Assembly (NCBI GenBank): GCA_036362985.1
Contig: JAYGXS010000001.1
Location: 77,820,282 to 77,884,281, forward strand
DNA length: 64,000 bases
Reading direction: 5' to 3'
From: Ligula intestinalis
Taxonomy: Eukaryota; Platyhelminthes; Cestoda; Diphyllobothriidea; Diphyllobothriidae
In this document: in pieces, positions 46,280 through 58,470 of the stretch
How positions within the stretch are numbered: the stretch's first letter is position 1
How the letters are laid out: every line of letters starts with the position of its first letter
Notes under the pieces: model-generated
Seen by the model: the letters and a program-made list of their open reading frames with translations, nothing else
Database searches by the model: none
Told to the model about the DNA's origin: nothing
Position numbers and translations under genes: made by a program

Positions 46280-46645
46280 AACAGCAGACGTCAGATCCTG
46301 CTGTCTGAATGGATGCCATTACGAAATGGTTAACCGCAGTGTCCAGTTTGCACTACGTGAGGGATTCACGGCCAGTCTGTGGAGGTCCGTCGATGGTTTG
46401 CGCAGGACATGGCCAAAACATTGCAATCGGCGATGCTGGATTATTATGATAGAATAGGTTATTTGAAACACCTGCGATATAGCTTGACATTAGAATTTCA
46501 ATCATGTCAGAAGGCTCTTACGAGGCGTCGAAGACACCAACGGTCAAAGACTTCAAACGATAGAATGTCTGCCTTTTTGACAGGCCATGTTTCGCAAGCA
46601 TATAGTAGATATTATCTAAAGGCTCATGCCTCAAGATTAGCGATT
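46280..46645 (-). mobile_element. LINE C-terminal fragment
   Basis: The - strand encodes LLYACETWPVKKADILSFEV then FDRWCLRRLVRAF (about 46615-46520), the block after the reverse transcriptase fingers in RTE-like LINEs, and LQCFGHVLRKPSTDLHRL (46435-46380). Frame breaks separate the two. Confidence 0.75.
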
Positions 46646-47284
46646 AATTTCTGAAGATATTTAGAAGTCGGCCATTTTCGTTATTCAGTCTGTTTTGCAC
46701 TGCAAAGTATGACATTCGTTGACGAGATGAGAGGCAGGACAATTGGGGATTTAGTCTAGCTGCTTGCATAGGTCGCGTTTCTTCCGACGTATGTAGGCAA
46801 ATTCCGAGTAGCGCAAGATCCGATTTGTTCGTTTACAAACAAGAACTCAGAAACCTGCTTTCCGATCAGCAAAGTAATAACCGTGGTACTCTAGTTTCCT
46901 GCTCGAAAAGCCTAAGGCACATGCTTAGCGGCTCTGGCTGCCGTGTGCTTTTGCCTACACGCAACTTATTTATACCCGAAAACGAACGTAAGTTAGTACA
47001 CATCTTTTGGGTGGCGTGCGACGGCAAGACATCCTTTGCCTGTTTTATTGGAAGGCTTTTAGTAAGACTAAGGAAGACGATTTTCCTTGCGTTATGCTTC
47101 CCATCTATGGTACAGCACAACCCTCACTGGATAATGTTCGGAAGGTTATCATCCATAAAATATAAGAATTAAATTATTTGACTAGCGCGGAAGCCCAGCT
47201 TCGCCTTGGGCTTCCTTGAATGTTGTTGACACTTAGGTAGGCAAACCGCATATGAGAACTTCTTAAAATGATTATGTCCAGTAA
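46646..47284. other. unassigned; hairpin at 47189-47215
   Basis: A perfect 9-bp hairpin GGAAGCCCA...TGGGCTTCC with loop gcttcgcct-like sequence at 47189-47215. A 115-codon frame at 46825-47172 has no recognised domain. Confidence 0.4.
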
Positions 47285-47475
47285 ATTTTAGCTTTATTTG
47301 GGAAATTCATAGGTAAATACCTTTGAACTCCCTCTTTTTACATAGTAATGATGCAGAATCTGTGGCGCTGCCAGAAATGGATAAGCGTTGCGTAGGGGAA
47401 GACAGTAAAACACTGCTTAGGCATTTTCCATAATTCAAGTTTCGAATGCCGTTTTGCGGGATTTTAAGGAGAAAA
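47285..47475 (-). repeat. LINE 3'-end module, copy D
   Basis: - strand: gggagttcaaaggtatttac then ctatgaatttcccaaataaa; the hairpin AGGT-ATTT-ACCT (47311-47322) and AATAAA (47293-47298) line up with the copies at 21.1 and 55.5 kb. Further in, the + strand taattcaagtttcgaatg and ggagaaaaactgtcg match copies A and B weakly. Confidence 0.6.
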
Positions 47476-48068
47476 ACTGTCGAGTGTGGGGGCCGGGAGG
47501 GGGGCGACGGGTATATGTAAATCGGATGTCCTGCTGCTGAAAGTGTTGGAATCATATCAGGAGGAAGCCATCGCAGTTGATCGATACCCTAATGGTCACA
47601 TGAGGGGAAGATTGCAATGTGCACGAGAACATAACCGTGTACCGGAGTTGAGCCCATCGTACACCATTACTGGTTGCCAGGTCTGCCGACCAGATATCGA
47701 AGCACGGGAGCCCAACGATCTTCAACAGTTATTCTAAGCAAACAAAGTACTGAAAAGTAGCGAACCGTATGGTTTTTAAAGGAAATTTCTGCCAGAGAAG
47801 TTTGTTGGCAAACCTTAATTGCTGCCGAGCGGCAATGTAATAAGTCTAGCATCATTACAAGGAACATCTTTTTTTCATGCTTGTTCAACTGCATCACAAA
47901 CGTGGTCACAGGTGGCATTAAAATATGAGCAAGTAAATAAGTATGTATGTGGCAGAAAGTGGTAAATGTGGGCATCAAGAGAGCAGAATTTTGAAATTAA
48001 ACAATAGTGGGAAATACGGGCTCATGAGAAGGCAGGAAATAAGGATCAATGATGGAAGGTAGATTCGT

Positions 48069-48665
48069 CAGACTTACGCTTCTGGGTAAACAACATTTCT
48101 CGTAACGCCATTGGGTGCCCATACGTACAAATTGGTTTTCGAGCCAACCCGAGATATCGCAACGACCATGGGAAAAGCACGATTCTTCCAGGTGAATTCC
48201 AGCCACCCTGAAGGTTTGACCTTGGCACTTGTTTATGGACATGGCGAAGCAAACCTTCACGGGAAATTGAAGTCGTCGGAAATTAAACGGAGTGTCAGAT
48301 GGCACAATAGGAATGCGGGGGATACAAGCAGTCTCCCATTTTGCACAACCGGTCATAATTGTGGCCCCTCTAAGGTATGACATTAATCGCTTGACAATTA
48401 GCCTAGTGCCATTGCATAGCGGCGGCGCATTAATATTTCTCATCAGCATAATTGGCACGCCAACCTTCAGAACCAGTTTGTGCGATGGAACGCCAGATAT
48501 TTCCAAGCTGTTCAGGAATTCAACTGGATAATTAACACAGTCGGAAGGATCAACCGTCGTATCGAATGATTTGTACAGTTTTTCCTCACCTGGAAGAAGA
48601 CGGCTAATTCTGTCGTTAATTGTCGGACTCATTCCCCTCTCACCCCCTCCCCCCACCCCCATTTC
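48069..48665 (-). mobile_element. Helitron helicase C-terminal half, inverted
   Basis: - strand frame encoding the second half of a PIF1-like helicase of Helitron type: ISRLLPGEEKLYKSFDTTVD, NYPVEFLNSLEISGVPSHKL, LKVGVPIMLMRNINAPPLCN with GTRLIVKRL, then FPVKVCFAMSINKCQGQTF (helicase motif V/VI region). After a frameshift near 48160 it continues SRVGSKTNLYVWAPNGVTRN. It starts where the + strand Helitron at 48.9-53.5 kb has lost its own C-terminus. Confidence 0.85.
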
Positions 48666-48939
48666 GCTGGTGACCAATTATGACTAGAATCTGAGGCCCA
48701 TGATCCCTTTACACCTCTCTCTCCCTCTAACCCCTTTGTTACTACTGAATGGGTTGAGCGTAAACCCCTTGACCTACTATCACTTGGACCTCCCCCTTTA
48801 CTTACGCGTTAGTTGTCACGGCCGGTTGAAGGACCGCCACCCCTCCTCCCGCCACAGCGATGCGGCTAGCTCGTAGGTTAGGTTGAATGGCCTACCACAT
48901 AAATCCCTTCTCTTTCTATCAAACCCTTACAAACTCTCA
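48666..48939. other. pyrimidine-rich spacer between Helitron halves
   Basis: C-rich + strand (ccccctccccccacccccat, acctcccccctttac). No Helitron end motif could be confirmed. It could be 5' untranslated Helitron sequence or the site of rearrangement. Confidence 0.35.
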
Positions 48940-48941
48940 TT

Positions 48942-51900
48942 ATGGACAACAGTAATGACGTCAGGCATGTTCTGAACACAAACAACTCGACAAACGATGA
49001 TAAGCTGGTGACTGAAGATAACGTTGTTAACTTACTTCTTTTCTACCTTATGTTATTCTTTTCAAAAAAATAACCTATTTGTAGGTTCTACCTCATTAGT
49101 TAGAAAAGGAATTAGAGCAGCCGCGAGAACACACGTTCAAACGAAGGAACAGAAGAGACTTGTCAATGTTAATAGACGTTCGCAAGAAACACAGGCAGAG
49201 AGACGGCTTCGCCTGGAGACTAATGCCATGCGTCAGCGATATCGACGCTCCCAAGAAACCGAAGATCAAATGCTGCAAAGAAGACGTGATTCGTCATCAA
49301 AATAACTTCTCCCAAGAAACCGAGGTCCAAACCCTGCGAAGGAGAGAGCTAGGTAGGTTAAGAGATTCGCAACGTCGGCAAAACGAAGTACCCAGACGTA
49401 GAAGTGCACGTCTGACTATGCAAGCATCACAGAGAGCGGATCAACGCCCAAACGATGCTGGAAACTCCAGTTTGGAACTGCTTTTCATACGGTTTGGCGA
49501 CTCTGGCCCTTCAGTTGCTTCCATAAATGCTCAAGTGTGGGACAAAGCCTCACTCAATTACAACCCAAGTCTTGGTTATGCGGAAGATGTACATGTTTCC
49601 ATTGGGAAGATGTTAGAAGTTTGCGGACATTGTCAGGCGAAAAAATGGACTGGTGAGACGATCGGCATGTGCTGTTCCAATGGCAAGGTTCTACTGCATA
49701 ACTTCCCCCACTGCCAGAAATGCTTCAAACATTGCTTGCTGGTAATACCGATGACTCGAAGAATTTTCTTTCTAATATTAGAAAATACAACGGTGCGTTT
49801 CACATGACCTCCTTTGGTGCCAACGTTGTTCATGAGGTTGGATTTATGCCTACCTTTAAGGTGGAAGGCCAGGTTTGCCACCGGATTGGATCGTTACTAC
49901 CTCCTCCTGATGGCGGGCCGAAATTTCTACAAATCTATTTCGTAGAAGACATAAACCTACAGGCTCAAAGCCGATGCCGAGTGTACCCAGGCTTAAAGCA
50001 TCATATAATACTGTCCCTTCAAGACATGCTACATCAGCGCAACAGCTACGTTAACAGTTTCAAGTCTACCCTGGAGATGCACGTTTCCATTGACTTCACT
50101 ATTGTCATAGATGCCGATAAACGTTCTCGTGGAGAACACCAACAAAGATTTAATGCTCCCGCATGCAACGAGGTGGCCATCATTATGTCGGAAACACAGC
50201 ACGGCAACAGGGATATTGTCTTGAGAAGGAGGAACGATAGGTTGCAAAGGATATACGAGACACACCGTTCATACGACGCCTTACAATACCCTCTCATGCG
50301 TGTTAATGGTGAAGACGGTTATCATTTCGGTATACCTCAAATTGTAAAGCCTTCTACTCATATCACTTGAATCGGAAACGAACTTTTAGCCTACTTTGTC
50401 GATTCAAAACGTTCCTACAATTTGCTGTTGATATGTTTGCCAAAATGGAAACAGAACGCTTCTGCTATTTCCGCACGCACCAGAAAGAACTTCGCGTGGA
50501 CAACTACATCCACCTTAGAGACAATATCCTTTCTGATGGTGGTAATGGTGCTGATCGTGGTCATCTTTTCATCTTGCCGTCAAACCACACTGGGTCTCCT
50601 CGCTACATGCATGAGAAAAACCAAGATTCGTTGGTTTACGTTAGGCATTATGGTCGCCCGGACCCATTCATTACGTTAACCTGCAACCTATCGTGGCCTG
50701 AAATTACTAATGAGTTGTTCCCCGGTCAAAAGCCACAGGATCGCCATGATTTGTCGGCGCGGGTATTCCAGCTTAAGTTGAAAACCATGGTGAGACTCAT
50801 CACAAAATTCAAAATTTTCGGTGATGTTCAGTGTTACATGTACACTGTTGAGGGGCAAAAGAGAGGATTGACCCACGCTCACATTTTGGTCTAGCTGAAG
50901 GAAAAAGTGCACTCTTCCGATGTCGACAAATTTAGATGCGCAGAGTTGCCGGACCGATCAGTTGACCCTGTCCTGTTTGAAACGATCAAACCTCAAATGG
51001 TGCATGGCCCATGCGGTCAGATAAATCCTAACAGCAATTGCATGAAGGATGGTAAAAGCACCAAGAGATATCCCAAGTGATTTCTAGAGGCAACTCAGAC
51101 TGATGGCGATGGTTAATTTCTCTATAGAAGGTGACAACCTGAGATTGGCGGATTCGAAGCAGTTATCAATGAAAGGCGAAATTGTGGTGTGGTAATTGAA
51201 TGCGAAACTAGATCGATTTCGAGTTCTATTCTCGCACATCTCGTCGATGCGAATCATCGAGTCGATACTAACAAAGCCTTTAAGGTTGTCTACCGGACAC
51301 CAGCCAATTTTTCCAAGGGCCTACGCCAACGGGTGCTTGCAACAGCCGAAGCAGTAGCTATACGGCTAGAGAATCCGGTGCTGTGTTGTCAGAAGAAACT
51401 GACAGAAGCACTTTCCCTTCCGTGGCCGAACCCGAAGCCAAGTGACGATCGCACTTTGCCCCCACGCCCCAGTGACAGTCGTTCGCTAAGCACAAATAGC
51501 AGCAATTATCCCCCCCATGCACCTGCCCTCTGATCAACCCCACAACCTAACCCAATCACCCCCTACCCCTCCTCCCCTCCCCGGACGCACAAACTTCTAC
51601 ACGCCGACCTCGCTATGCGGGCGACGCGTAAACGATGAATTGTAATTAAACTACACTATTTAACCCAGTCCATCTGTATAGTTTTAATTTCCCTGCAAAT
51701 GTTCTGGCCTGACGATGATTTGCTGAAAACATAGGTTTGCCAATATTGACTTCTCAACTTAAGAATGGGAATATTTGCAGAACATAATTGATAACCATTG
51801 GATTGTGCCGTATTGCCCCTTTCTGTCAAAAGTATTCAACGCCCACATCAACGTTGAATTTTGCAACTCAGCGAAGTCCATTAAGTACGTCTACAAGTAC

Positions 51901-53485
51901 ATCAACAAAGGATCCGATGCCGCTACGTACTCTCTCAACCACCGTAACAACAATGATGAGATTACCCAGTATGAAATGGGCAGATACATCAGCAGCAATG
52001 AAGCATTCTGGAGAATCCTTGGTTTTGATATCCATAACCATTTTCCGGCCATTTAACACTTAAGCGTCCACCTGGAAAATGGCCAACGGATTTACTTTAC
52101 GGAAGGGTTCCTCTTAGATCATTTTCAGAATCCTAAAGATACAACTTTGACTGCTTTCTTCAAATTGTGCCATCAAGATTCGTTTGCATATTCAGGTCCC
52201 CTCATACTACACATGGAATCGAAACAAGTGGGCCCGACGAGAGGTGGGAATTCCAGTTGACGGACATCCGGGTCTCAAGTATGATGTGAAAATGGGCAGA
52301 ATTTACACTGTTCACCCCTCTCAACACGAATGCTTCTACTTACGAATGCTACTCCATGAAGTTAAAGGTCCAACATCGTTTGAAGATCTAAGGACAATTG
52401 ACGGTTTTCTGTGTTCTACCTACAGAGAAGCCTGTGCGAGGCATGGTCTGCTTCAAGATGATAATCAGTGGGAGAACACCATTGCTGAAGCTGTCGTTGC
52501 TAACGATCCTTTTCAATTACGACGACTGCTTGCGTTGTGTATCAGAAGTTGTGAGTTGAACTGCCCCCATTATCTATGGTTTAAGTAAAGAAATGATGTG
52601 TCGGAAGACTACCGACATCAACTGCAGTTGCAAAATGCCCATGTTCCCGTAGGCTTCAATGCCGCGAGCTACAACATGGCACTCATTCACATTGAAAACA
52701 CCATGGTTGAAATGGGTGGAGAGCGACTTGAAAGGTATGGATTTCCTCCTTTTGACATGAGCATTGGGAATCAGCTTCCAACTGAAATTCAGCGGGAACT
52801 TTGCTACAATTTTACCGAGCTGGCAGCATACGTGGCTCTTCAAAAATCAAGGATGCTGGTCGATCAACTTTATGCATTCAACACTATTATTGACAGTGTC
52901 CATAACCGCAGTAATGGCGACCATGTTTTCTTTTTGGATGCGGCCGGTGGAACTGGCAAAACGTTTGTCATTCAGCTGCTTTTGGCTGAGCTGCACAAAG
53001 AAAGCAAAATTGTTTTGGCCGTTGCATCGGCTGGTATAGCAGCGACGTTACTTACCGGTGGCCGAACTGCTCACAGTACCTTGAAGCTTCCTCTAAGGTT
53101 ATCTGATGATGGCACCGCAACATGCCACATAAGCAGAGGTAGGGGATCATCTGAATTGTTGAAACGGTGCTCAGCTATAATTTGGGACGAGTGTACAATG
53201 GCCAACAGAATTGCACTGGAAGCGGTAGACAGAAGGCTGCGTGATGTCACAGGAAAAAACATTCCGTTTGGGGGCATCACAATGGTTTTTGCTGGTGATT
53301 TCCGCCAGACACTACCGGTGATTCAACGGGGTGACCAGGTAAAAGTCTGCCTAAAATACTCACCGCTATGGTCAACGGTAAAGACATTAAAACTCACGAC
53401 CATTACTTACTTACGAACGAAAAGCAAGCAGCCGTTGGTTAGCCAAAATAGTAACCATGCGTGCCTACTCGCCCAGCACAAGTAG
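48942..53485 (+). mobile_element. Helitron (Rep/PIF1 helicase), broken
   Basis: Large Helitron polyprotein in pieces. 49090-49440: charged repeats of RRSQETE type. 49560-49740: SIGKMLEVCGHCQAKKWTGE with a zinc-finger-like cysteine cluster. 50560-50894: the Rep domain with LVYVRHYGRPDPFITLTCN and HUH motif THAHILV (50871-50892). 51020-51080: CMKDGKSTKRYPK. After an insertion, 51860-51925: SIKYVYKYINKGSD, carrying the paired catalytic tyrosines. 52184-52588: linker to the helicase. 52598-53485: PIF1 helicase with Walker A GGTGKT (about 52945-52962) and Walker B IIWDECTMA (about 53178-53204), ending after MVFAGDFRQTLPVI. At least seven stops or frameshifts; the C-terminus is absent here. Confidence 0.92.
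51180..51765 (+). mobile_element. Penelope-like fragment nested in the Helitron
   Basis: It interrupts the Helitron frame between FLYRR...GGFEAVINER (to about 51178) and NIIDNHWIVPYCPF (from 51778). It encodes LVDANHRVDTNKAFKVVYRT and ENPVLCCQKKLTEALSLPWP, resembling the C-terminal tail of a different Penelope endonuclease lineage, then a C-rich 3' UTR. A CTGACGA...GAAA pair (51709-51728) near the end has the hammerhead order but a very short stem II. It is consistent with a 5'-truncated retroelement insertion. Confidence 0.6.
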
Positions 53486-55120
53486 TATAACAATTATGAG
53501 CAATTTAGTTCTGCGTTGGTAAGTCTGTAGTTTCCGAATGAGATAATTGATGCATTTTCAGTTCGCCTTTAAATGAATTCAAACAGGTGGAAATAGCAGC
53601 GTCTTTGGGAAGAGTGCTTCATGCTGCAACAACTCTGTTACCGGAGGAAAATTTACGACCAGCGATGATTGCTTTTCCTGGGCATAGTTTAAGGGGATGA
53701 TCACGCAAAGTGGACCTTTAAGCCTCAGAAATAAAATAATCGGAACAAAGCAACGATGCAGGCCATTTATCATATGGAAGGTTAACATGAGATTCCCTCG
53801 TCCATTGTCTCATCCAGTGGTGCATTTGTAGATAATTATTCAAGGTCTAAAGAAATTATAACTTTGGCCGCGGTGTTTAGGCTCTTAATGTCTTCAATAA
53901 AATGAAGATTTGGGGCGGTGTGGGAGCCTGCCTCGCTGACTCATGATGGTTTCATTGCCACAAGCCGCGCAAGTTCAGTGTCTAAGCGCCGGCTCAACGC
54001 CTACGCACTGTGTATGCCAACAGCTATGAGAGTTCCCGCTATGTTCTACTTGTCCTATGCTCCCCCGCTTGTCGCGGTTCAGTGCGCACGTTAGCTCCAG
54101 CCAATAGATGTGCGCATGTCCAACCGGCTGAGTGCACCGCCCAGCCATCTCGGCTCGACAGCACCGAACACACAATTTGGCGTACTGACTCGGCGTGCAT
54201 AACTCCGCCTGTGTACTCACAACTTTCCGGCAGTAAACTCTGTCCACCAACACCGTCTTGCTTGACTTGTGATTTGGGGGAACCTTCTGTTTGTCGACAT
54301 CACAACTTGCGATAATGGTGACTGCCCGACGTGATCTTAACTCTCAACTTCTGATCTGGCTGAGCTCAATCATCATCAGACCTCCCTCACCTTCAATTAA
54401 ATTTTTCCTGTGTCATCTTATGTGACTGTGAAATGGAGAATTTCATCACTGACACCCTGCCATGAAGCAAGAAAAAGATGCTCACAGCCCACTGTCCCCT
54501 GGCTATGGTTCCTTCCCATCCCACGGAGCAGTTTCCCGGTACGAGTGCCAATGCCCAGACCTTCTTTCCACACTTGGATTCCTCTCATACTGCCGATTTT
54601 AGCCCTTCCTCCTCGCAGCGAAGACTAACACGGCATACTAATTTGCCGTCGAAGTTAAATGTAGCCTACCAGGCTCCCTTTCAAGTAGTCGAGATGACCA
54701 ACCTCCTACAACATGCCGATGCAGGCGTAGTTAAGAACTTTCCTCCTATCAGCAGGCAGACCCAGTTGCCCACGCTGACGCTAGATGAACTTTCCTCCTC
54801 CGAAGAGGCACTGACCCGCCTGTCGCATGCCAGCCGCAGAAACTCATGCAGGCCACAACCGTCCCTTCAACCTGGCTCCCGCAAGCCAGCCACAGGAACA
54901 CCAGCTGTCCGAACCCTATCTTCGGTACGTACCTCCTTCCCTATCCTTTACTAATCTTCCTACGTTCGATCCCTTTCATCGAAAAATTTCGGTCTAGGAG
55001 GGGAGCACTCGTAGTGGTCCTAGCAGCCACTTAGAGCCCAAGATCTGACGCACTGCGCCTTTGGCCTGCGCGCCTGCGGTCAGGAGCTCATTGCCGACAC
55101 CCTGTTCGTTCGCGCTCAAT
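53486..55120. other. unassigned region, GC-richer
   Basis: A frame at 54478-54954 (158 codons, rich in S, P, T and R) has no recognised domain and biased composition. 53990-54260 has a GC-rich, promoter- or LTR-like look but no matching second copy in the window. Nothing firmer can be said. Confidence 0.3.
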
Positions 55121-55124
55121 GGTT

Positions 55125-55520
55125 CTCGTATGGTCCTTCGGGTGTAGATATCACTCGTCATGGACGCCATGGCTACCGTCAACATTCACAGAAGCATCAT
55201 GCCCCTATCATTCACATGCTTCCCCACGAGCGACAGTTTTTCTCCTAAAAACCAAAAATGACATTCCATTTTGAATTATGAGCCAGCCTTAGGAGTTTTT
55301 TCACTTTCTGCTATTCTTCCTCAGTTACACTGCTGGCTCGTGTAAACTGCGTGTGAGTTTATTACTTGAAACAAGCGAGTAGTCGTTTGAAACTGTGTCA
55401 ACGACTTCTTTAGAATGTTCGGCTTGGCCGATGCATTTCTTAAATCCTATGTACCAAGAGGGAGTTCAAAGGCGTTTGCCTATATTTCCTTTAATAAATT
55501 TGACTTGACTTGACTTACGA
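55125..55520 (+). repeat. dispersed LINE-3'-end repeat, copy B
   Basis: Best-preserved copy. + strand ends gggagttcaaaggcg, hairpin AGGC-GTTT-GCCT (55470-55481), AATAAA (55493-55498) and (TTGAC)3 (55499-55516). The upstream 330 bp (gtcatggacgccatggctac, gaagcatcatgcccctatca) matches copy A at 21.2-21.5 kb in inverse orientation. Confidence 0.75.
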
Positions 55521-56635
55521 ACACACCTAGTCTCGCCTGTGCCCCCTTGCGCTGTGCAACCAATAACCCCCACTGTACCGAGACAAAGCGAGTATTGGAC
55601 GGCCGCCCAGGATGACTGCTGCCAGAGGACACTTGGGATTCCGCCTAGGCGCGTTGCGGTCGGCGACGCCGCCCTGTCCTACGGGCCTCACAGTCGGATG
55701 CCCTGCAAGACCTATTGGCCGTTTTCTCTTAACTGTTGTGTACACAATACATTGTTCCTCCTACTCTGGCCTTCCAAAGACTTCTCCCATCTCCTAAGGA
55801 ACCGGGTCTGCAAGATTGTAGTTGTTAGGGTTAACTGTCTTAGCTTTAACACCTATAGCGGCACGCTAGCGCCACCTCTTCCGCGTCCAGCTACATATGA
55901 GTTCTCGTGATCGCCAGCCTTAGCCCAATTCTGGACAGCTGCAAACTCCGCGGGAAGGCGACGGCCAATAACACGCCGCATTCGCAGGCTGACCTCAATC
56001 CGTCCGGTCATTTGCTTTCATGGCCGACTCAGACGGACTGATTGCGATGACTGTCTACGCTCTGACACTCCGGACCCTGCGCTCTAGCAGCCGGAGCGCA
56101 CTTGTCCGATAGTCGAATACCTCTAACCTATTCTGCCACTCCTTTACAGAATACGTTGTCCTTACCACTCTGGTATCCCACCGTCTTATCTTCTCCTAGG
56201 TAATTGTGCCTCAAGATTGTAGTGACAAGGGTTTTCTATATTATCCTATTTCTCTCTTAAGCGTAAGAAAGATTGTCCTCTTTGGTGAAAGTGAAAAAAT
56301 TGTAGAATGGCCTTCACTTCCTTGCCATACCATTGCGTTAATCTGTGTTGAGATGAATTAGACATGAAGAATATTACCCGTAGAGGTATGTTTTGGGTAT
56401 CCCATATATTCTGGGGTTAAGCGTACGCCTACATTTTGGGCATAGCGCAGTTGTAATATCAATAACTTTTTTATCTACCAATTGTTTGACCATTTTTCAG
56501 ACTGAGTGTTCTATTGCCTTGGTTTCCCCTTTACCTGAAACTGAGGATTTGTCTAATTGGCTTTTTAAGCAAGAAAATAGAGTCCAAGTTCCTTTTTGAG
56601 CCTACGTTTTCACCGTTTTCTGTGGCCTCCGCTTG
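55521..56635. other. no gene recognised
   Basis: Frames of up to 123 codons without known domains. It could include the 5' LTR or gag of the downstream Ty3 relic, but no repeat pair supports that. Confidence 0.35.
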
Positions 56636-56639
56636 CGTC

Positions 56640-58470
56640 GAGCTTCCTCGCTCTTCTCCTAATCTAACACAGGACTGTAAACTAATAGAGAATAAAATCT
56701 CTTCGACACACTGATGCTGATTGGAGATTTATCCGAGAAGAGGTTCTTTATCTTTTTTCTGATAGATTAACTGAGCCGTCCTCATCCCCTTGGCAAGCAC
56801 AAGTCTTGGTGGTAGCCACTGAAAATCGCAAAAGGTGAATGGTTGTTGATTATAGCCAGACGATCAACAAACGATCGATGCCAATACGTCCCCCAGGATA
56901 GATAAAATGATTGAACAGATTGCTAACTACGGCACATATAGCACTCTAGATCTCAAGAGTGCCTACTACCAGATACATATTCGGGCAGACGAAGGAACAT
57001 GCATTGCTTTCGAAGGTTTTAGACGTTTGTATCGGTTTTGGCTAATTCCGTTTGGTTTCACCAACGGAATTGCGTGTTTCTAAGGGACCATGGACATGAT
57101 TATACGCAAACAGCTGAAGGATATCTACGTAAACAACATCACCATTTGTGGAAACGGTCTCGCAGAACATAATTCCAACCTTTGAAAATAACCTGACGTT
57201 GCCAGAAAATATGTACTAACATTTAATGAAGCTAAAGGTGTCATCGTTTCTCAGCAAATCAAGTTTCTTGCTTACGAAGTACCTATAGGCAACGTCACAC
57301 CGAATCCAAATCTTCTGAAACTCTTGCATGACGTGGTTCCTCCGCATAATATAGCGTCACAGCAACGAGCCGTGGGAGTGTTCGCATCCTATTCACTATG
57401 GATATCCCATTTTTGATCCAACTGTTCATTCCCTCTACAACCAGAAATACTCGAGCTATTTAAAGCACTTTAGAACTTGTGAAAGCCAAGATCACTACTG
57501 TCCAATATGATACCCCACTGACTGTCGAGAGTGATGCTTCAGATGTCGAAATTGCTGCCACACTTAACCAGAATGGCCGATCAATAGCGTTCGTTTTTCG
57601 TAATCTATCACCAAATGAGCGGCATTATTCTGCGATCAAAAAAGAAGCGTATGCCGCAGTGTAATCCATACGTAAATGGAAGCATTCTTCTCTGTAATAA
57701 TTTTAAACTAATTGCAGATCAACGCTCTGTTGCTTTTATGTGTGGTAATCAGCAAAAAAAGAGAGGTGAGGAATGAAAAGATCGTACACTAGAGGTTGAA
57801 GTTGTCGCAATTCAGATCCGACAGACCTGGTAAAGAAAACCGTGCAACTTATACGCTTCCTCGTGTTGTTATGGGGTGTTGCTAGTGAATGTCAATGGAA
57901 GGAACAATACGTGTCTCTGTTCCATCCTGAGGTCTCTTAGCCATCACACTTTATTCGAGCTAAGATTTCCCCTTTTCAATGGAAAGTATGCATAATGTTG
58001 TCACGATGTGCCCAACATACTCTGAAGTAAAATCCTGTTTCTGCTTTAAAGTACAAGGCCAATTCATCAGAGCCATTCAACTAATGGAACATCTGTCAAT
58101 CGACTTCAGATATCCACTCCAGTCTCTGACCCGCAATCGCTATCTGCTAACGGCTGTTGATGAATATTCCCGTCTTCCATTCGGGCGCGCCAGTTCCGAT
58201 TAATCGACTGAAAACATTGTTAGATACTTATGCCAACTCTTCTCCATATTCGATACTTTTTCGTACATCCACACCGATCAAGGATCGTTATTCATGTCAA
58301 AAGACGTCCAACAATTCCTCCGTTATAGGGGATGGAGATGGACAAGTTAAACCAAACTCCATAGAAGACCATTTTACTGGCTTTGAAATCGGCCTGTCAC
58401 ACAGTGGAAATCCGTTCTCCCGAAAGCTTTACAGCCTATTAGGTCACTTTTGCGTACCGTCACTAATGCG
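56640..58470 (+). mobile_element. Ty3-type pol relic (RT, RNase H, integrase)
   Basis: In order on the + strand: DWRFIREEVLYLFSDRLTEP and SPWQAQVLVV (56720-56830), VVDYSQTINK, STLDLKSAYYQIHIRADEGT (56942-57002), IPFGFTNG, DIYVNNITICGN (57120-57155), then RNase H PLTVESDASDVEIAATLNQN and LSPNERHYSAIKKEAYA (57515-57660), and integrase MEHLSIDFRYPLQSLTRNRY with VDEYSR (58085-58170), IHTDQGSLFM (about 58265). The YxDD motif is YVNN: both catalytic aspartates are asparagine. Many stops. No LTRs identified. Confidence 0.88.

Noticed and set aside
46110..46457. 115-codon + strand frame as a gene
   Set aside because: It lies opposite LINE and Penelope relics on the - strand; its sequence is explained as antisense of those.
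48111..48531. + strand frames over 48.1-48.5 kb
   Set aside because: They are the complement of the conserved Helitron helicase C-terminus on the - strand.
51709..51728. Active hammerhead at the end of the nested Penelope fragment
   Set aside because: CTGACGA and GAAA are in the right order, but only nine bases separate them and they do not form a stem II.
54478..54954. 158-codon frame as a novel gene
   Set aside because: Composition is biased (S, P, T, R) and there is no domain, splice context or homologous copy in the window; listed only as unassigned sequence.
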